A DNA stretch of 64,000 bases from Pomphorhynchus laevis. Lineage: Eukaryota; Acanthocephala; Palaeacanthocephala; Echinorhynchida; Pomphorhynchidae. Position numbers and translations under genes: made by a program. The notes under the pieces were generated by a model. It searched no databases and was not told where the DNA came from. It worked only from the letters and a program-made list of their open reading frames with translations. Positions 42,350 through 54,249 of this stretch are shown piece by piece. How positions within the stretch are numbered: position 1 is the first letter of the stretch; each line of letters opens with the position of its first letter. The stretch lies in NCBI GenBank assembly GCA_012934845.2, contig WNNJ02000032.1, positions 1-64,000 on the forward strand, given 5' to 3'.

Positions 42350-45264
42350 ATTTAGCTCCTCTCGTCGCTTCTAGCTTATCCAACATACCCATTACAAATG
42401 CATGTGATTACTTAGATGACATTGTTTATTATCAATCACCGTTGTGGTCTGCTCTGGCGAAATCCAATAGTGCTAACAGTAAGGGAAATAACACATGTGC
42501 TTCAATAGGCTATAGTTCTGTGATCTTGTATACTAACGCACGCAGTCTTCTTAATAAAATTCACGAATTGAAGCAACGTATTCAATATTCCCAGCCCTTG
42601 TTAATAGCAATAACAGAAAGCTGGCTTAACTCCGATATATCTGATCACGAGATTGAAATAGCTAATTATTCTTCTTATCGTGTCGATAGGACCGGAAAGA
42701 GAGGAGGTGGGGTAATTTTATATTTACATAATAGTGTAGCGTTTATGACCTTAAGTGCCAAGTCTGAAGGTGGTACAGAAACACTATGGGGCAATATATT
42801 ACTGTCCGGTCATGTGTTAGTTACTATTGGTCTTATATATCGTAGTCCAAGAATGGATGTTTGTTCCATAGTTGATACATTATTAAAGTTTGGATCCCGT
42901 AGTAATGTGGTAGTAGTGGGTGATCTAAATATGCCTTCTATAGACTGGACTAACTACATATGCTTAAATAACAATAATTATTCATCAGCATTCCTTGATA
43001 CTATAAATTTTCTTAATCTAACGCAACATGTCTCAATGTTTACTCGTTCCTCTGGAGACCATCAATCTTTGCTTGATATTTGTCTTACTTCCGATAAATA
43101 TTTGATCACCGGTATAACATATTTGGATCCCTTAGGCAGCTCTGATCATTCTGTTATTCGCTTTAATACAAACTTATCTAATATATTGTCACAACCTGAG
43201 TCTTCATGTATGTCAGTACAATGTTTCAAAACCAATTACAGTTTAGTACGTCAATCCCTTCTCGGTACAAATTGGTATGATCCATTGATTTTTGGAGTTG
43301 AATCATCTTGGCAACAATTTGAAACTCTAATGATATCGCTCCTTCTACGTTTCTCACCTCGTAAGGTAGCAACTGCCCGTGCACGCACAAATCCTTGGTT
43401 TGATAAGGAGCTTCAAGATGCATTGAGATCCAAGAAGCAAAAATTCGTAAGGTATAGGAATGGAGAAACTGATTATAGGTCATTTAAAAAGTGTCGGAAT
43501 CATTTCACATATCTCAAGAGACTTAAAAAGCGGCAATTTGAACAAGTACTGATAGGAAAGTCAGCCAACAATCCTAACATATTATTTAAATATGCAAATT
43601 TTAAAAGTAATGTTCGATCTTCTAGCTCTATCATTGGAAACAATGGACGCATTCTAGTAGATCATTTCGATATTGCTAATGCATTTGGTCGTAAATTTCT
43701 CGTATCAGCTACTACTTCTCCTTGTATAGAAATTACTCGTATTAATCCGTCAATTTTTGATATTCTTCACTTGTTCACAGTTCAAGATGTTATGAAAGAG
43801 TTTAAACGACTGAAACCGTCGGGCTCGATTTGCCCAGATTTACTTCCCTCAATATACCTGAAGAATCTTCATGATGTCATTGCTGCGCCTTTATATAGGA
43901 TATTTATAGCATCATTATATTACGGTATAGTCCCGAATGCATGGAAACGCTCTATCATTAAGCCGCTTCATAAGAAAGGTGATCGATCATGTGTAGATAA
44001 CTACCGACCGGTTAGTTTAACCTCTGTATCGTGTCGTGTATTAGAGAGATTACTTTATCGGATAATCAGTAGCTACCTAGAATCATACAGGTTACTTTCT
44101 ACTAATCAGCACGGATTCCGTAAAAACTGTTCCACAGTAACCAACCTTTTATTGGCACAGGAAAGTTGGGGTTCCATAGTGGATGAGGGGTATGCTGTCG
44201 ATGTCATATTTTTTGACTTCTCCAAAGCATTTGATCATGTACCCCATGACAAGTTGATTATGAAGATAAGTGCATTAAAAATCAATCCAATTATCATTCG
44301 TTGGATATGCAACTTTCTTTCTGGTCGCACATACCAGGTCGCCATTAACGGTACCCTTTCCGAGCATTATCCAGTTAATGCCGGTGTCCCGCAAGGGTCT
44401 GTATTGGGTCCTTTGCTGTTTTGTATTTTCATCAACGATCTACCCAGTGTAATAAGTTCGCATTCATTATTATTTGCTGACGATTTAAAAATTTGGAGAG
44501 CCATCAAGTCGAATTATGATCGTAACATTCTTCAATCAGATATTGACACGGTTCTTAAGTGGGCACGTTCTAATGGTCTGTCTGTTAATGCCTCGAAGTG
44601 CACTTGCATGCACATTCGATCACGTAATATTGTTCCAGTGCCGATATATCATCTCGGGGATCGAGTGATTAAATTGGTTTCGAGCTATAAAGATCTTGGC
44701 GTATTGATAACGGATGATTTCTCCACTCGCCAAAACACTGAGTACATTTGTTCGAAGGCCATGCGTATGGTTGGTTTCCTTCGCCGATCATTCAGCTATG
44801 TGAGTCCACGTTCTTTTAGAGTTCTTGCAAACGCTTTTGTACTAAGTCATTTGTTATATGCTTCTCAATGTTCATACCCTCGAACCAGAGATGAGATTAA
44901 TCGACTTGAGAAGGTGCTACGTAGGGCAACAAAATTAGTACATTCTTTGAGAGAACTTCCTTACGAGGACCGTCTTCGGTCTTTAAATATGCAGTCATTA
45001 TGTGATATTCGTGACTCGCGGGATCTGTGTCTTGTATGGGAGGTATTTCACAATGAACACCATGTGTTGCGTGGGCTCTTCAACATTCGATCAACTCGAG
45101 CTTTGCGAGGTCACTCGTTTTATCTTAGTCGCCAACGAATAGTACATTCTAGGACGATTCAATTTGGACAACGAATAATAAATTCATGGAATCGTTTAAG
45201 CGATGATATTGTAAATGCGGGAACTCGGGAGCTCTTTAAACGACAGATTATTTTAAATTGTTAA
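42325..45264 (+). CDS. CR1-like LINE ORF2: APE endonuclease and RT, complete
   Basis: 979 residues with no break. APE: ILYTNARSLLNKI, AITESWLNSD, GGGVILYLHN, VGDLNMPSIDW and SSDHSVIRF. RT: RPVSLTSVSCRVLERLL; A, FFDFSKAFDHVPHD, near 628; B, GVPQGSVLGPLLF, near 686; C, LLFADDLKIW, near 717, with F in place of the usual Y. The C-terminus has LLYASQCSYPRT, LRRATKLV and LRGHSFYLS. The frame opens at a TTG with no ATG before about residue 130, inside the endonuclease, as in the copy at 31125. Confidence 0.88.
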   Translation: MDSAVCGLDLAPLVASSLSNIPITNACDYLDDIVYYQSPLWSALAKSNSANSKGNNTCASIGYSSVILYTNARSLLNKIHELKQRIQYSQPLLIAITESWLNSDISDHEIEIANYSSYRVDRTGKRGGGVILYLHNSVAFMTLSAKSEGGTETLWGNILLSGHVLVTIGLIYRSPRMDVCSIVDTLLKFGSRSNVVVVGDLNMPSIDWTNYICLNNNNYSSAFLDTINFLNLTQHVSMFTRSSGDHQSLLDICLTSDKYLITGITYLDPLGSSDHSVIRFNTNLSNILSQPESSCMSVQCFKTNYSLVRQSLLGTNWYDPLIFGVESSWQQFETLMISLLLRFSPRKVATARARTNPWFDKELQDALRSKKQKFVRYRNGETDYRSFKKCRNHFTYLKRLKKRQFEQVLIGKSANNPNILFKYANFKSNVRSSSSIIGNNGRILVDHFDIANAFGRKFLVSATTSPCIEITRINPSIFDILHLFTVQDVMKEFKRLKPSGSICPDLLPSIYLKNLHDVIAAPLYRIFIASLYYGIVPNAWKRSIIKPLHKKGDRSCVDNYRPVSLTSVSCRVLERLLYRIISSYLESYRLLSTNQHGFRKNCSTVTNLLLAQESWGSIVDEGYAVDVIFFDFSKAFDHVPHDKLIMKISALKINPIIIRWICNFLSGRTYQVAINGTLSEHYPVNAGVPQGSVLGPLLFCIFINDLPSVISSHSLLFADDLKIWRAIKSNYDRNILQSDIDTVLKWARSNGLSVNASKCTCMHIRSRNIVPVPIYHLGDRVIKLVSSYKDLGVLITDDFSTRQNTEYICSKAMRMVGFLRRSFSYVSPRSFRVLANAFVLSHLLYASQCSYPRTRDEINRLEKVLRRATKLVHSLRELPYEDRLRSLNMQSLCDIRDSRDLCLVWEVFHNEHHVLRGLFNIRSTRALRGHSFYLSRQRIVHSRTIQFGQRIINSWNRLSDDIVNAGTRELFKRQIILNC

Positions 45265-45372
45265 CTGATTTGTTTTTGATTTTCTCTTTTTCTTTTATTT
45301 TGACTATCGATTTGTCAGCAACTGTGAGCTATGCTCGTAACGTTGTCTACATAATAATAATAATAATATACG

Positions 45373-45500
45373 CCAATCAGACTCCCTGTCGTGCTTGAAA
45401 CGCTAAATTCGATCACATTAAAAAATTATCTGCTTGAATAATTCATTTTTGTTTGTGGACTTGTAAGCGTACAGCTGACACGTATTTGCCACTTTAGAGG
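45373..45500 (+). mobile_element. L2-like 3' tail joined to the CR1 tail
   Basis: Starts right after the CR1 (ata)n tail. SITLKNYLLE is followed by a stop, then gtaagcgtacagctgacacg and tatttgccactttaga, a diverged L2 3' terminus. Confidence 0.65.
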
Positions 45501-45635
45501 AATATATTATTATAGTGGTGCAAACCCTATTCAGATGCATATTCGTTACGCACTGCGGGCAATGCTCGTGATTTGAGCATTTACTGATAGCTTATCTAAA
45601 AGGTCGTATTCACTGTCTAAGGAAATCTGAAGATA

Positions 45636-46070
45636 TGTTAACTTAGGGTCACCGTTGTTGGATTGGTTTATATGGAGGATCGCCCTTGCCCCCGAATAAG
45701 TAATATATGTGGTAAAACTGTACTATATCCAGTGAAAATTCAAGGATATGCTAACTTAGGTTCTACAATGTTAGGCAGGTTTGAGTGGAGGATTGCCCTT
45801 AGTCGGAGTACCATGGATCTAAACTGTATCATGTCATGTAAAGCTCAAAGCTACAGTAACTCAGGTTCCACTATGTTAGTAGGGTTTGAGTGGATGATAA
45901 CTCTAGCACCGAACAGGGATTAGTACGGCTTTAAACCTCAAAAATACGGTGATATTCCGTACTTTACTAAGCTAAGTGCTACCATGTTAGTCAGGTTCTA
46001 GTGGAGGATAGCCGTAGCCCTAGCTGGGAGCAGCAGACTTGAAAATGCTATCGCTGACTTCTTAAGAACA
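45636..46070. repeat. Diverged tandem repeat, four units of about 109 bp
   Basis: Units start near 45636, 45745, 45853 and 45962. Each contains a form of taactcaggttccactatgt followed by tagt/ggcaggtttgagtgga and a gataactct/gattgccct word. The open frame at 45663-45923 is probably only a by-product of the repeat. Confidence 0.8.
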
Positions 46071-46345
46071 AAGTAAGAATTAAACTAAACTCTATCAAAC
46101 TCTCCAACTAACTGAATTCTACTGAAATATACAATTTAATGAAATCTACCGAACACTACACCCAACGAAATTTATAGAATTCTAACGAACACTACAGTCA
46201 ACGAACTCAACAGACAACAAACTCTATAATAATAAGAATTTCTTAAATAAATAACTAACAACAACTAAAAATTACGAATAGAGACATTAGAAAAAAACAA
46301 ATGCAGTTCAGATAAGACAACTCATAACAGCATTTAGTCTTCATA
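46071..46345. other. Spacer
   Basis: Loosely repetitive ctaccgaacactacacccaac-type words (about 46140-46210). No gene. Confidence 0.5.
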
Positions 46346-48870
46346 ATGATATCACGGCCTCAGGTCCCGCGGAATCTAAGCCCTCCAGCCAATTCAACCC
46401 GCCACCTTTCGACTGAACCACCCGGGGTCTTTCACCCCCGAAGAATCCAATCGAGACGGACTATGCTGGGTAAACGAGAGACGAGGAGCTTAAGAAACCT
46501 TAGCCTTTGCTCTGGGGGACGTCCTCTCGAAAATAAGACTAATTCAGAGATAGCCCAAGTGCCCCAGAAGCGCACCTGGGTTTTCCCTTTCAATGACAGA
46601 TGTTAAGCCCGATTAAAGGACCCATCTAGCTTTCTTCGGGATACGTTTGAATCTATCCAGGCCAGCTTTCGCCGACCAGTTCACCGTAACGGTAAATCCC
46701 AGGTATTTTACTCGACTTGTAAAGGCGGGGAGTGGTTCAGAGGCAAATATGGAGGAGAGCGCAGAGAGTGCTAGTCTCTTAAGTTTTTTCATTGTTGCAG
46801 AGGAGCCATGAAAGACTACCACCTGCGATTTTGCATAGTTTAAAATAAGATTGGATTTGGGTAGCTGGTCCTTTAATTATGAAAAGAAACGGCTGATGTC
46901 AGAGACTACGTCTTTACACCTTCGTCCAGTGAACATGGCTGTGGTGTCATCAGCGTACACCACTAGACGTTGTTCGCGTTTAAATATTTTGAATAGTTTA
47001 ATAGAGGCAGCAAGGTATAAGATAGGAGAAAGTGGGGAACCTTGAGACACACCCGCAATAGGGTAGAACTGACGCGCATCAGGGTCGTTTTCATAGTAAA
47101 AACGCTTGGTATACAGCAGGATCTACACTCTGTTCACAATTGTCGCAGGCAACCCGAGGGACCTGAGAGAAGAGATTACAAAAGGAATGGAGATGCGGTC
47201 AAATGCAGCAGAAAAATCAAGGAAAACAGCCACAACTAGGCGATGGCTATTCTCACGACAAAACTGCTCCGCCTCACCAACTGCTGAATGGACCGAGCGA
47301 CCTTTGACAAACCCATGAAAATCTGGAGGGATCAAATTACGCCTACTTAAATAGTCGCAGATTTTACGCGCAAGCGCTTTTTCGTAAATCGACACGAGGG
47401 CATTTTGAATCGAAATGGGTCGCAGATCTTTAGGGCATGAGCAAGATTTTTTCTTAGGAATAAAAACACGCTTACTAATATTGATGTTTGCTACATCAGA
47501 TGGGGAAGCTAAAAGCATTGTGACGGCCACCTCTCTTCTCTGATCAGCTGTCAAAAGCTGACAGACCCGAGAAGAAAGTGGAGCGACGGATTTGGAGGTG
47601 CCCAGGAGTGGACCCGAGGAGTTAAGGATATCCGTAACAGATATATCCCTACTCCTGAAGTCACCCCAAAGCGGGATTGGTTGAGGCGATTGAGTGGCTC
47701 CATAGTTGTGTAGGGCTAGTGACTCTTCAAAAACTTTTTCAAGGCCTACATTCCCTATCCAACCCAATGCTCTATCCTTCCAGCAAACAAACTTCTCCTT
47801 CTTGAAAATCTTCCAAAAGGAAGACTGAGAAGGATTAAGGCGAGCAATACTCGTCCTATCCTTACTCAGCTGGAATCTATATCTAGTGCTCCAGGATTCA
47901 TTTGAGAGGGTCTGTCTGGCGGAAGCAGAGAGATTAGAGATGTTCAGTAATTTAGCTAGGGCCATGAGTTTTGTCGGAGTGGGATTGTATAAGCTACCTA
48001 TATAGGTAGTCGATAGAATCGCGGTAGCTTGCGAAAAGAGGTAGGTTATTAAATTCGGTCAGACTCTTATTTCCTATTCGGGGAAAGAGTTGGATAGCCA
48101 CCTCAATGAGGTCCACTCTGACCGGATCAAAGTGAAACCTCCTTCGAAGCAACGTATCTTCCTCAATTCTCCAACGAATTAGGTCATGAGAGGTGGACAA
48201 TTGATGGCGCGACTGCTCCGTGCAGAAGAGTTTTAACAACCACCTAGAGTGAAGCGGTAAAATGTTGAGGATTGAATTTATTGATATGCAATGAAAAGTA
48301 GGGGGAGCTGGTTTGTGAATAAAATTACCGTTCCTAGCTTTGCGAAGTGCTGCGTTGATCCAACGACCAATTCTGTCGTTGGAGTCTCCAAGTATCATGT
48401 CATAGCCGCTATCAATAATACCATCCAGGAGGTCACGGTTCTTGTAAATCTCCCCAAAGCGTACGTAGGCATTGGCTAGACTGAGGTGTTTACCGTTTTT
48501 ACTGAGTAAAACTACCAAAAAAGACATGGCTGGACACGAGTAATTAAATAGGAGGGAGGACCTTAAGAAGACCTTAACTAAGGTCAAGAGTCTTTGAGAT
48601 GAAAAGGAGTGAGGAGGGGTTATGTACGGAGTATAATGGGAACAAATGTGGTTGGGATAAATCGAGTAATGTCCTGGGGTAGACGGATAGACCGCGTCTC
48701 CTGAAGGACTATGACATCTGCATCGCTACCAGATAGAAGTCTAAGGGCAGAAACACCTCCCGAGTTCAACTGAAGGATATTCAGTGAAAAAGGCTAATGA
48801 GTACTCTGCATTGCATTAGATTAGCTGGGCGGGATTGCCTTGACCTGGACGGAGCTAGGGGCGGAAAGGT
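46346..48870 (-). pseudogene. R1/I-like LINE ORF2, APE plus RT, with frame breaks
   Basis: In minus sense the APE domain starts near 48730 (DADVIVLQETRSIRLP) and continues at 48480-48130 (LANAYVRF, YDMILGDSNDRIG, STSHDLIRWRI). The pre-RT region (WKIFKKEKFVCWKDRALGWI, SVTDILNSS) and RT follow: FIPKKKSCSCPKDLRPISIQ near 47465, motif A VFLDFSAAFDRISI near 47225, motif B GVSQGSPLSPILY near 47045, motif C VVYADDTTAMF near 46960, and a C-terminal RVKYLGFTVTVNW. Main open pieces are 48587-47994, 47965-47123 and 46822-46613. At least three frame changes or stops separate them. 46346-46600 is probably the 3' UTR. It is related to the ORF at 3380. Confidence 0.82.
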
Positions 48871-48960
48871 CGCCCTTTCCACTACAAGCCCATGGGCATT
48901 ATCTTCATTTCCCATGAGTGCAACGGCAGCATCTTCCGCCTTAGATTTTAACATTTTCCC

Positions 48961-49206
48961 TCACTTCACAGGAGGAACTCTGTGTGAGGATGCTGCTCTT
49001 TTCTTTGATTCCTTCAGGACCGGAGGGTCGGCGATTACTGGAGGGGTAAAAAATAAGGCGAGCTGTTTCTGAATCAAGTTCTCCAATTGCTTGAAGATTG
49101 CTTGTCTTGTGGAGTCGACTAACCTGATATCACGTCCGCTAATACTAAGACTTATATTGATAATCAGATTGGTTGTGATAACAAAGATTGCAACGTTTAG
49201 AATCAT
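48961..49206 (-). pseudogene. Possible ORF1 tail of the R1/I-like LINE
   Basis: 81-residue frame (STRQAIFKQLENLIQKQL, KESKKRAASSHRVPPVK) just upstream of the ORF2 region, on the same strand. No diagnostic zinc knuckle is seen. It ends where the CR1 copy starts. Confidence 0.4.
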
Positions 49207-52200
49207 GTCTCAATTCCAATCACATATGATGATAACATCTCTAAACATACTTTCCTCTGTGGTTTCTGCTGTGCTGCGCATGTTGGAAAGCTATTGACGA
49301 ATAGTGACCAAAACGATGAGGATGTTTAAAAAGTTGGTGAAACCACCACACTATCATCATTATCAGTGAGTAAGCCACCTCCACTGCCAACTTTGACTTT
49401 CAATGCATAAAAAACCTCAGAAGTGTCAGTCACGTCTGCAGTATCAGTAGCAAGCACTACCGGCCCTTCAATGACATTTGCAACTGAGTTGCATGCTGAA
49501 CATCTATCAAGATCTTCAGGCAGATATTCTATAGCCAAGCAAACGACCATGTCTACTCACCGAGGTGCCATAAGTGTAAGTTCCTCAGAATCTGTCAAGT
49601 TTCTCAACCGTGATATTATTGAGGAACATGCCTTCATACGATTTCCTAATAAGGAGGTCAATCTGCTTCTAATCAGATGGGCCTAAATACATCTAAACAA
49701 CTATCGGTGGAATATTCAGATTATGCATATCCCCATTATGTGACGAGCTCAGTGAGGATCTAATTACTACACCATCCTCGAAAAAAGACGACAAGGTTGA
49801 TGATAAAGTTTCTAAATTATTAGTGTCAACAAATATTTTACCTATTCGTCTGAGGTAGGACAGTGACGGGATAAACACTGATTGTGGATGTGGGTTTACA
49901 ACTATCAATATAGATTTAATTACATCCGATCCGATTCAGGCGAGTATTCCGATGCAGCAAACCCAAACCTTTTCAAAATTTGCGAAACGTCATAACCGAG
50001 CTGGGGCAGTCATCTTTGTTAACATACCTGAGTCTTGTTCTGTGAACATTCAACATCGTCTGAATGAAGATCTTGTGAAGTACGCTCTGTTCTTTCAACA
50101 TTCCTTAAAGATTCATCTAATGAAATAATCTCCAAGATTAAAGTAGTCATTTTTCATGTTTCATGTTTCGCGTGGGTAGAAAAAGTGAGGACAGTAGCAG
50201 TCATTCTAGAATACTAAAAGCCATTTTGAAAGCTGAAGGATCAGTTAAAATTATTCTCCAGTAATTCGTTTCGTTTGTTCGGTAGCCAAGTCAGAATACT
50301 AAAAGATCTTCATATTGAAGAGCGCAAATGCCTGTGTAAAGCGAAGGAACTTTTGAATATACGCATAAATAACGGAGAGACAAATCTGACAATACGAAAT
50401 TTTCAGGTTGTGCGGTAGAGGACTTGGATTCGCTGGACCCCGCTTACAACGGGATCGGTCTCAATCACCCTGCATCAGCTTTTTCATCGCTAATGACATC
50501 AGTGTATTGTTTGGATAATATTATTGAGTACAAATCTCCCATATGGTATGAACTTAAGGGTATAGAAATGCCTAGTCTAAACACCCCATATAATTCCACA
50601 GATTTTCATTGTCTGCTTTTTTACTTAAATGCGCATAGCATTCTTTCTAAAATTTACGAATTAAGAGTTCGTGTCCAAGTGCAGAATCGTTTGTTGGTTG
50701 CAATAACAGAGTCATGGCTAAAACCTGATGTTACCGATTGTGAGATCGAGTTATCTAATTAATTTTGTTATCAGACTGACAGGTGCAATAGAAAAGAAGG
50801 TGGAGTAATGCTGTATGCTCACATTAGTGCAGTAGTTACACTGCTCGACGTAAAATTTGATGATTGACTTGAATCTTTATGGGTAAGGGTATCACTCTCA
50901 AATTGCCAACCGATTGTCATTAGTCTCATTTATCGTAGCTCATGCGCTAAGATCGGTTGCATTGTCAAGGATTTTCATAAGTACGCTACTTCGCACGATG
51001 TGCTAGTTTTGGGAGATCTCAATATGCCTCATGTAGATTGGGAAATGTACACACCCAGAGTAGGTTGTGATCGTGGTTAATTAAAGTTACTCGACTCTGT
51101 CAACGTTTTTAATCTCACTCAACGTGTGAGAGAGACTATACTAGTTTCTGTGAAAATCAGCGATCTTCGTTAGATATTTGTCTGACCTCAAACGTATGTT
51201 TTGCAGACCACGTCACTCATCTTGAACATCTAGGATCATCATACCACTATGTCATTCTATTTGACTCCTACTTATCGCAAGGCCTTTCAACCCACAGATC
51301 GTTTCTAAATACTGTTCAGTGTTTTAAGACGGATTATTAATTGGTCCGTATGTGTCTTTCTGGTATATGTTGGCTGAATCCTCTTGTGGTTGATGTTGAA
51401 ACGTCATGGCAACAATTTGAGTAGATACTTTTAGATTTGCCCTTACGCTTCTCGCCTAGGAAAGTTACGAAAGTTTGTTTACATTGTAAACCTTGGTTTG
51501 ATATGGAACTCGGTCAAGCCTTGAAAGAAAAATATCTATCTTTTAAGATGTTTAGGGATGGTGAAATTGACAGTGTTTCTTTCATTAAAGTAAGGAAACG
51601 TTTTACGAATTTAAAACAATAAACGACGTAATTTGAAGAAAGGATGGCATAAGAGGCTTTTCGCGACCCTGGTCGCTCGCTCAAATACGCGAACTCAAAA
51701 TATAAAGCGAGACATGTTCGGCTTGTATCGGACAGTGTGTATGCCCTCGATGACGATTACGACATCGCTAATGCGTGTGGTGAACATTTTTTGATCTCAT
51801 CAAATCCCTCTAACAAACCATCGTTTATCATCCCATATAAATCAATCACTGATGTCGTTAACATGTTTTATATTGGGGATGTGCGAAGAGATCTTAAGAA
51901 CCTAAAATCATCGGGGTCTGTTTGTCCTGATTTATTGCCGCCTATATACTTAAAAATGCTAGCAGATGAAGTTTGTATCCCTTTATATTGGATGTTTATT
52001 GCGTCACTATTCCGGTCATATACCCGAGATGTGGAAACGCTCAATTGTAATACCACTGTTTAAAAAAGCAATCGAACGTGTGTAGATAATTACAGGCCCG
52101 TAAGCTTGACTTGCATTTGTTGTCGAATCTTGGAAATACTACTGTATAAGCATATTAGTGATGATTTGAAATCCAGAAATTTACTGTGTATTAACCAACA

Positions 52201-53275
52201 TGGTTTTAGAAGTGATCATTCTACTGTCACAAATCTGTTAGTTGCGCATAACTCGTGGGCCAATTTAGTTGATGAAGGAGCTTGTATAGATATTATCTTC
52301 TTTGATATCTTCTTCAAATGCTTGGACGCATTTGCCACGTTAAAATAAATATTTTTTCTTTGATTTTTCCAAAGTTTTCGATCACGTACATCATGACTAT
52401 CTGATTTCCAAAATGCATGCCTTGACGATTGATCACATTCTAATTCGCTAGGTGGCAAACTTTATCTTTATCCGTTCTTATCGGGTTCGCGTTAATAACA
52501 TTTATTCGGCCTGGTATAATACACACTTAGGTGTACCCATTGATTGGTCCATTGTTATTCTCCATCTACAAATGATTTACCAGGCTTACTGAGTTCTGAG
52601 TCTCTATTATATGCAGAGACCTGCAAATCTGGAGAGGCATAAAGTAGTATTTAGATACAAAGTACTTGGCCGGCAAAATACTATCTTTGTGAAAATGAAA
52701 TCGAAAATGTAAGCCATGTGAAGGATCTCGGCGTCTGGATTTCCTGACTAGTCCACTCCATGATCATTTCGGATTCTTACCAACGCATTTATTTTGAGCA
52801 ATCTTCTATATGCGTCTCAATGCGTATATACGAGGACTATCCAGGAGTGAGCAAAATTGAAAGGTGTGCTCTGTCGGGCAACAAAGAAACCCGATAAGAA
52901 ATTTCCCTTACGAACAAAGACTCAATGCACTGGGCATGAATAGTGTTAGCACTCTCCGTTATTTACGCGACATGTGTCTAACATGGAAGATTCTTCGCGA
53001 CTCACGACACGTACTACACGGGCTAATGGATGTTAGATCAGGCCAATGGCTGCGTGATCATTCGTTAGTCCACAATCGACAAAGGATTATACGCTCAAAA
53101 ACTGTCTAGTTTAATCTAAGGGTCGTGAATTTATGGAATCAGTTGAACGAGACAACGATCCGTTCCCATACGATGAAGGAATATCGGAAGAAAATTATGT
53201 GTAATTAATTTGTTTTTCTTTTTGGTGAGGCAACTTTGAGCTCTGCTCGCTATGTTGTCATGTAATAATATGAAT
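49206..53275 (+). pseudogene. Decayed CR1-like LINE
   Basis: 5'-truncated at the ORF1 zinc site (FLCGFCCAAHVG). The ORF1 remainder runs to about 50420 (IFVNIPESCSVN, IRNFQVVR then stop). ORF2 begins near 50424 (FYLNAHSILSKIYEL, AITESWLKP, LGDLNMPHVDW, FSPRKVTK, KNLKSSGSVCPDLLPPIYLK, QHGFRSDHSTVTNLLVAHNS). Many stops and frame changes. A 49-bp L2 tail is inserted at 52307-52355 inside the RT A motif. The 3' hairpin GAGC-TCT-GCTC is at 53238-53248, followed by taataat. Confidence 0.85.
52307..52355 (+). mobile_element. 49-bp L2-like tail insertion with target duplication
   Basis: Contains acgcatttgccacgttaaaa and taaat, the L2 3' end. It is flanked by ttctttgat at 52298-52306 and 52356-52364. 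Removing one copy restores the FFDFSK.FDHV reading of RT motif A seen in the sister copies. Confidence 0.85.
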
Positions 53276-53509
53276 GGAGGTGAGATATTGTAAAATGGAA
53301 TAAAAAATTGTTTTATTTGCTCAAGATCATTAAAAAACTATTGACTGTCATTTTCGGTAAAATGATGATGATCAAATGCAGCTTGAAAAGGAGGGTATAA
53401 ATTACATTAAATAATTTAAGAAGTAAATTGTTTTAGAACAAAGTTTTTATAAGTTTGAAAATAATTAGGAAGTTGGAAATAAGACGGTATGATGTATTAA
53501 TAAAGATAT

Positions 53510-54248
53510 TTTATTCATAGTGACAAATGCACGCCTATGCGCGCTTACAAGCCTTTGTAAAAGAAAAAGAAGGTATGTGAAAACAAAATGCATTGTGAAA
53601 TGAATTCGATAATGAAATTGAAGGAAGTATAGTGAAGATAAGGGAGATGAGTGGATTGTGGCAAGACCTCGGGGTACCTAAAATAGTTGATTGGTTCGTT
53701 AAAAAGGTATGATAGAAATGCGAGTTGGATAAGATGTAGAGGGACATGATTTACTGATTAATTGAGAAGGATGATATATAGTACAGCAACTAGACATCAT
53801 TTTAAGAGTGGAAGTAACGTGGAAGAACGGACTGGCAAAGAATTCCAGGCAAGTGAATCAGCGACTATAAAAGAGTAGATACCATAGTTGGTTAAGCGCG
53901 GAGGTACGTGGATAAGTAGAACATTACTCTATCGCAAAGCCAAGGAGGCAAAGCGCGAATTATCAAGATAAGCAAGGTGTAATAAATTAGATGATGAGTG
54001 ACTATATAGACGAAATATTACGATAGTAAACGACATTCAACATCAAAATTAAGGGTGGGCCAATATAGGACGGAAAGCTGCTTGGAGATATGATCGAAGC
54101 GGTGAAGACGCAAGATGACACGAGCATCAGAATTTATAAAAATCGAACTTCGTCATGAACAAAATATTTAAGGGAAAAATTTTTCGAAGTAAGAACCAAA
54201 GAAAATCAGATTGTCAACGATTTTGAGAATGATCGAATTAACAGATAA
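53510..54248 (-). pseudogene. Old L2-like fragment (minus)
   Basis: Reads LKIVDNLIFFGSYF, LRLHRFDHISKQLSVLYWP and further broken pieces. It ends at a 3' terminus with hairpin GCGCGC-ATAG-GCGTGC (53529-53544, minus sense), which pairs like the hairpin at 34879. Confidence 0.7.
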
Positions 54249-54249
54249 A

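Larger units (their letters stand above)
40810..45372 (+). mobile_element. Full-length CR1-like LINE
   Basis: Carries a 5' leader (40810-41077), open ORF1, open ORF2, a 3' UTR hairpin GAGC-TAT-GCTC at 45326-45336 and an (ata)n tail at 45350-45369. The exact 5' end is uncertain. Words in the leader recur at 54930-54960 and 58887-58915, which may mark element 5' ends. Confidence 0.85.

Noticed and set aside
45663-45923. 86-residue frame in the tandem repeat
   Set aside because: It follows the repeat units and has no protein features; the repeat explains it.
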